From contig JAVYIG010002531.1 of NCBI GenBank assembly GCA_035222895.1, forward strand, positions 1 to 64,000: a DNA stretch of 64,000 nucleotides, read 5' to 3'. Source of the DNA: Strongylocentrotus droebachiensis. Taxonomy: Eukaryota > Echinodermata > Echinoidea > Camarodonta > Strongylocentrotidae. Position 1 is the first letter of the stretch. The number at the start of each line of letters is the position of its first letter. The position numbers were made by a program, and so were the translations under genes. The notes beneath the pieces were generated by a model. That model saw only the letters and a program-made list of their open reading frames with translations, had not been told where the DNA came from and searched no databases. Shown here one piece after another: positions 58,637-64,000 of the stretch.

Positions 58637-60000
58637 CTGAAAATGGTAAAACATATAACCCTCATAAACCATGCTGACAAATTATTTCAAGATAATAATG
58701 ATAATAGAAAATAAAATAATAAATAAATAAAAAACTAAAACAAAAATTTGTCTGGCAGGTTGTAAACCGTTTAAGTTGTGCACTGTCTACAAATGATTTG
58801 ACTGAATACATGACTTAGCGAGGATATGTTTTTATCCCCCAAACAAGTTCAATGTACATAGCAATAAGCAAGACCCACTATATACATGTAGCTTACTTAT
58901 AAATCATGTTTATCATATGCCTATATGTTTTTACTGTAGTAATGGCGTATAAGAGCAAATAAATGAACTGATATGTCAGTAACATTATAAATCAAAACCT
59001 GGCCAATGGAACACTAAAATGTTTGTCCTTAAAGAAGTATAAATAAATAGGCCTAGATTATCTTCCACAGAATCAGAGATACAATTACAAGTAATGACAC
59101 AAAATAGAGGCAATGACAATGAAATATTAGCTTGAAGGAAAGATGTCTGTCAAAATGAAACAGAGCATAATAGAAACATGTGAAGATTTATGAAACAGCT
59201 TTAGACATAATACTAATAAACAGAGACAGAAGACTATTTTACCCTCAAAATATGAGCACCTCTAGTCACTTTATACCTAGGAGACAAGGAATGGATAATG
59301 GTGGGACAGTGTCAAATGAAACCTCATTTTGTGATCTTCTCTCACAGAAATGGAATCAAATTACCCATCAATTTTGCTCTGGAAGTTTCAGATCCTAACC
59401 TTTCACAAGAAAGGTCTCACGATGTCACTCTAAAGAAAGCACACTAGCACAGTAACTTGAAAAGGGTCTTTTGGTAGAATTTCAAAGGAAATTTTGTGGG
59501 CAAACGAAAATGGGAAAAAACAATGAAACTGGAGGAGTATATCCATAAATTCACCATTGAAGAAATCATGTGGGGAATTTGCCATACACGTATCTTTCCA
59601 AGAAAGCTGTTTGGCTTTGATTTCTAAGGATCTTTTTAAAATTACATGAAGCAGCTAGACAATGATTTGCCTAGCACTTAATAAACATGCCCCCCCCCCC
59701 CCCACTGGCAATTAAAAGGTATGCCCTGTAAGAAGCATATTTTTTCTAGCTTATTTACTCACTATTTTGAATAAAGTTCTTTAATCCTAAATGATTTCTT
59801 ATTTAGTAAGTACTATAAAAGCAGCAAATTTTGTGTGAATTAAATATTCACAGATTTCACAAGAGAATCACAAATTTTATTAGCTTTACAAACAGGAGAA
59901 ACTTGAACGAGGACTTTCTCTGGACTTCTTTTCCTAACAGATACAAGATGAGTGTGAAGGTGACTATTGGGTTTGCGGCTGGCTTTAGACTTACAGTAGT
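58637..60000. other. Non-coding stretch, no gene seen
   Basis: AT-rich with a C14 run at 59690-59703. Frames at 59180-59398 and 59831 onward match nothing recognised. Confidence 0.4.
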
Positions 60001-60004
60001 TTTG

Positions 60005-60102
60005 GGCTTAGGGTTAGGCTTAGGTTTGAGCTTAGGGTTAGGATTAGGTTTAGGCCTTGGTTTAGGATTAGGATTAGGCTTAGAGTTAGGCATAGCTTTA
60101 GG
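60005..60102 (+). repeat. Degenerate TTAGGG-type array, left block
   Basis: Runs of GGCTTAGGGTTAGG, TTAGGATTAGG and TTTAGGCC, all variants of the telomere unit TTAGGG. The array and the block at 60248-60297 are two halves of one array interrupted by a MITE. Frames reading Gly-Leu repeats are artefacts. Confidence 0.85.
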
Positions 60103-60247
60103 CAGGGCTCCACACTACCTTTCTTGTTTAAGGGGGTCCGTTTACAGTCTATGAGCTCTAAGTAAAAACTTCCACAAAATAAATTGGATCTGTACATAGA
60201 ATGTGGGCGGCCGTGTGTCTTGGGCATCTGTTAGTATCGGAGCCCTG
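60103..60247. mobile_element. hAT-like MITE inserted in the telomere-like array
   Basis: The 145-bp insert begins CAGGGCTCC and ends GGAGCCCTG. CTTTAGG stands directly outside both ends (60096-60102 and 60248-60254). Repetitive flanks make a 7- versus 8-bp duplication undecidable. CAGGG-type ends fit hAT. It is too short to code. Confidence 0.75.
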
Positions 60248-60297
60248 CTTTAGGGTTAGGGTCAGGTTTAGGGTTAGGGTCAGGGTCAGGGTTAGGT
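60248..60297 (+). repeat. Degenerate TTAGGG-type array, right block
   Basis: TTTAGGGTTAGGGTCAGG is followed by further TTAGGG and TCAGGG units. Confidence 0.85.
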
Positions 60298-61880
60298 ATA
60301 CTATTTTGTCCAGGGTTGAAATTAAGAATCCAATTATTAGAGGATATTGTCCCCAGAGAATTTTGTGTACAACTACAGGAAGATGTCCACAGGTCAGAGG
60401 GTTAGATAGCAACATCTGCCAGACAGTGCTCAAGCCTCAAGTGTTTATAATATCAGCTGCCTGGGAAAAGGGAAGAAGCAACAACAAAGATCTGTTTCCA
60501 TTCCAAAGTTCTTGACTTATCATGGAATTTACATCTTTAAAGTTCATACATGCTATATATGTTCCTTTAAAATGTTTTCATTTGACTTGCTTGAGGAGCA
60601 ATTCTACATGTATTCTTAAAAGATTTATTGCATATTCCCCAAATAATTTGCTTGTTTTGACATATGTGTTTTACTCTAAAAGCATGTACATCTATGGTAC
60701 ACAGGGTATCGTAACAATGTTACATTGAACTAATGTGTGCTGAAAGTATCATGATACTAAAACAGATTCTGAAGTTATGACTCCTGACATGTACAATGAT
60801 AACGATTTGATTCATATTCATCGAAATTGCCAGAATTGGATTGGGTGGGTGTTCCCCAGACCTGGGTCTAAACATGGTCTAAACAAGCAACATATCTGTA
60901 ACGGATGAGATAAAGCACATTCAAGTCTCTGTTCTTACTTGTTTAAAGTGCACATTGTTTTGACTAAAGAAGAAAGACCACCTATAATAATAACTGAATT
61001 TTTTTATAGCACATTATACTCATGACATCTCTATGTGCTTTACATGGTAATGTAGAAAGTACATGTAAATGACTTTATTCTAGATGGAAAATTGCACAAG
61101 AGTTTATACAATTCTCTGGCATATGTTGAATGAAATTATACTTTCCAAGTAAAAACACCACAATCATATTTATTTTCTTTCAAAAAGTTTGGTAAGTAAA
61201 AATGGTTACTTGGACTGTGTGGTGGTGTTTTGACAATATTAAATAGGGAGGGTTTTGCTTGATGACTGAAATTGTGCATTACAATCAATGTGGTAAATCA
61301 GATAGCTATGAGCTTGACGGTGGATCAATTTGAAGAGCGCATTCTCAGAGAATGGGAAACTAAAACACATTCAAGATTCTCAAACAAACATCACTGCAGT
61401 GCTCAATTTTCTAACAATTAAAATTAAAATTTTCATCCATTTTTTCAGTGATGAATGATTCTTACAACAGAAAGGGGGGAAAATGTGAACAAGGCTCCTG
61501 AGACTCTCTAACGGTGGGAAAATTTCCTGAATATGAACTTGGCCTATTTTCAGAAGACCCTATCAGTTTCTGCCCGCCTCCCCGTCTGCTGATTCGTCTC
61601 TCTTTAGTCTGTTATTTCCAAATATCAATTACTCTCCTCACAAGTATCTGTAACGAGAGACTTCTACAAGTAGTTTTCAAAGTGGTCCTTTCCATTTCGA
61701 GCGGCAAGCTTAGGATTTCTGTAACAAGCCAACTTTGTGGCACTCGTGTAACATTAAAAATTATCTTTTTTAAGGGTAGCTTCAGTCCTATTTATAAACA
61801 GTTTGTTCATACAGGTGTATGGTGTTTGGAAGGTCTCTACAGAATGATTTTGCAAAGGAGAGGATAAAGGAAATGAAAAC
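60298..61880. other. Non-coding stretch, no gene seen
   Basis: AT-rich. 61500-61800 is balanced and open for 117 codons on the plus strand, but I recognise no domain and no splice context. Confidence 0.35.
60985..61057 (-). mobile_element. SINE 3'-end fragment with (ATT)n tail
   Basis: On the minus strand: ATGTAAAGCACATAGAGATG, then TATAATGTGCTATAAAAAAATTCAGTTATTATTATAGG. It has the same AAAGC.C...GAGA...GTGCTATA...ATT order as the 40586 copy. Confidence 0.55.
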
Positions 61881-61885
61881 AGGAG

Positions 61886-62034
61886 TAGAAGTAGTAATAG
61901 TACTAGTAATAGTAGTATTAGTAGTAGTAATAGTAGTATTAGTAGTAGTAATAGTAGTATTAGTAATAGTACCGGTAGTAGTAATGATTGTGGTAGTAAT
62001 AGTAGTTGTAGGAATATTAGTAGTCATAGTAGAG
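61886..62034. repeat. (AGT)n trinucleotide repeat
   Basis: AGTAGTAGTAATAGTAGTATT units with one TACCGGTA at 61970. Frames through it encode Val/Ile or Thr runs and are artefacts. Confidence 0.95.
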
Positions 62035-62035
62035 G

Positions 62036-64000
62036 GAGTAAACCAGTACAAATAAGTAGAACGCTAGACCCACGCAAATAATCACTTGACACACTTGAAC
62101 CAAAATCATTTTCTTTATCTGTATTGCTATTTCATGGAATTGAATGCATAGCCCTTCTTTACTCCTCAAATTGGCTCTAAGCCAGGGTACTTTTGCAAAA
62201 GGTATATGATTTAGGATTATTGATATCAATGTCACTAAATTGTATTGGTTTTATCTAGTTCACCGCAACCCCATCCCCACCTCACCCCACTTTATAAAGT
62301 CTTAAATTGAATGGGTTACCTAAATTTCAGATCAGGAATGACAAGCAAATAATATTTACGAGAGAAACTTTTTTTTTTACAAATTAAAGCCTTGGGCTAA
62401 AATACTTAACTATGGACCTCTTTACAAGTTGGAAGCGGATAAAAATTAATGGCGAAATTGTGTAAAAGCAATTATTCAATTGGAGGGCGAAGTTCAGGCT
62501 CTACATATCCCGCTTTTGAGCCATTTTTATTCATTGATTTCATGCAAATAGTTTGGGAGGTAACAGACAATGGGATGACTGACAATAAATGTCATATTCT
62601 ATCACTCCAAAGATTTAGTTGACGGAAGCAGGATCTATTGTAAATTTGTACAAAAGAATTTCTAGGATTTTGCTCCATTCTATTTGGCTTAGGGTTTGCT
62701 TTTGTACAGTAATGAAGCCAACAGCATCATAACATTTGAAGGAAAATGCATTTGTTGGTGCATTTACATTGCATAAAAACCAATTAAAAAAAAACATTGC
62801 TTATTTTTTTTAAACTAACATTTACACTTTCCTGGAAAAACCCATACAAGTTGTCAGTGTTTGCTTATTCTTTTGCTCTGCATACGTTAGCACAGAAGCG
62901 AGGAGAGTCACGTGAAAACAAATCTGTGGAGTTTCGGCCGGTGTTCAAAAACTACACTCCAGTGAATGGGTTTTTCAATTTGGGTTTTTCTTTTTTTCTG
63001 TTGGTCAGCATTTATGGGTAGTTGCCTAGCAATTTCCAACAAAACTCCAGAATATGAGAAAAACCTATGTTTTTGCTTGCAGTGAAAATGCAGCTAAAAT
63101 TGGTACTTGGTAAAGGCACTGAAAAATAGATCCCTCACTCTCTCTCTATCTCTCTCTCTGTGGAATACAACTTTTTCAGAATGCCAAATAAAAATGACAT
63201 TTTGACACATGTACAAGACAATGTGAATAATTATTATAGGCAACAGATGTCAGAGTCAAACAACTTTCAAGCTCTTGATTGTGAGAAATGGGAGAAGGAA
63301 TAAGTTCACAAATTCTTGATCTGGAAGATGGATGTATAACTTGGTTGCCAATGGAATCCAAGAAATTGGGGTCAAATGACAGATTCTCTGGCTGTCTTCT
63401 GGGTTTCAGCCATCCATCTGTTAAGTTTCTGTTCGGTTGACAATGACATGGGGGAACAGAAGTTTCAGTTTGCTCTCAGTTGGTTTCTCGATTTCTAAGT
63501 TTAAAAGAAATATCTATGTACAATTTTGTATTTTTGTTTTAATTCAGTCAACCTCGTTTCCCTTGTGTTTATTTCCTCAAATATATTATTACACTATCTG
63601 GTTTTGTTTCCTTCATTCTCTTTGTTTGTTTCCTTTTATCAACATTTTTCTTTCATTCATTTCGTGTCTACACACTACCCTCTGTACATCAACTCATTTT
63701 CTTTCTTCAATGATATAATTCAATTTTTCTTTGTTTATAACATGTAGAGTTATGATAACACATTTAAAATTTTAAAAATCAACATTAAAAAACCAAAACC
63801 AAAACCAAAACAATTGACTGGATGTTCGGATTCTGCGTACATGTTCGTAAGTACAGTAAACAACATGAAAAAAAAGGAGTGTCATAGATTATATTACTTA
63901 CTGGAAAGAAACATTCTACCAGATGGCCATAACGTCTCTCTACCACAAGTAAAGCTCATGTACATACTACATACATGTACATCATGCTATTCAAAGTATG
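62036..64000. other. Non-coding stretch to the window end
   Basis: AT-rich. It contains one perfect E-box palindrome TCACGTGA at about 62908-62915 and a short CT run near 63137. No gene, RNA or repeat pair is supported. Confidence 0.4.

Noticed and set aside
59831-60154. Gly-Leu repeat protein
   Set aside because: Reads a degenerate TTAGGG array; the reverse strand gives Pro-Asn/Lys repeats in the same way.
61146-61240. Possible small MITE with AAAACACCAC/GTGGTGGTGTTTT ends
   Set aside because: The inverted match is only about 10-12 bp and no flanking duplication is seen.
61514-61867. 117-codon plus-strand frame
   Set aside because: Balanced composition but no recognisable family, and no splice context at its edges.
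61788-62055. Val/Ile-rich and Thr-rich frames
   Set aside because: AGT trinucleotide repeat.

Overview
The window looks like non-coding and repeat-rich DNA from a marine invertebrate animal, most likely an echinoderm of sea-urchin type. The reasons are indirect: AT-rich sequence, spliced genes with GT/AG introns, SINE-like repeats ending in (ATT)n, a degenerate TTAGGG-type array, many short inverted-repeat DNA transposons, and a strong excess of the words TACCGGTA and TACATGTA. The species assignment is inference. I see no rRNA, no intact tRNA gene, no CRISPR array and no bacterial-type operon.

Coding content is sparse. The best gene is on the minus strand at 10696-12912. Three exons join in phase into a roughly 280-residue protein with two Cys/His modules, and a CCAAT-bearing promoter lies just upstream; one reading of the first exon carries in-frame stops. 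A second minus-strand signal, at 27868-27997, is a signal-peptide exon ending at a perfect GTAAGT donor. The rest of that gene is not recognised, so much of the window may be intron. Nearly all other long open frames are microsatellite or repeat artefacts.

Most annotatable content is mobile DNA. It includes TTAA-flanked elements (13495-13871 with an inverted relative at 14583-14977, 17631-18161 and 57899-58632), hAT-like elements with 7-8 bp target duplications (23178-23876, 48117-49919, 60103-60247), TA-flanked MITEs (1114-1624, 25352-25527), other TIR elements (33838-34217, 37781-37962, 55222-55373) and large hairpins (11825-11964, 54190-54356). There are also two LINE fragments, SINE pieces, and a scattered short hairpin repeat containing AGCCAGAAGGGC.

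Region by region: 1-10.7 kb is non-coding with a modular MITE, GA and GGA tracts and a LINE tail. 10.7-13 kb is the spliced gene. 13-25.5 kb is dense in TIR elements. 25.5-30 kb holds a SINE and the signal-peptide exon. 30-39 kb has tandem duplications, CT tracts and a 70/140-bp minisatellite. 39-48 kb is mostly unique sequence with TACCGGTA words. 48-60.3 kb carries a composite hAT element, hairpins, a CpG-rich TTAA element and a telomere-like array split by a MITE. 60.3-64 kb is plain AT-rich sequence.

No clearly new multi-gene system is visible. The most unusual items are the fully paired 66-bp intronic hairpin, the two composite hAT elements carrying cargo, the MITE built from repeated hairpin-plus-word modules, and the TACCGGTA excess.
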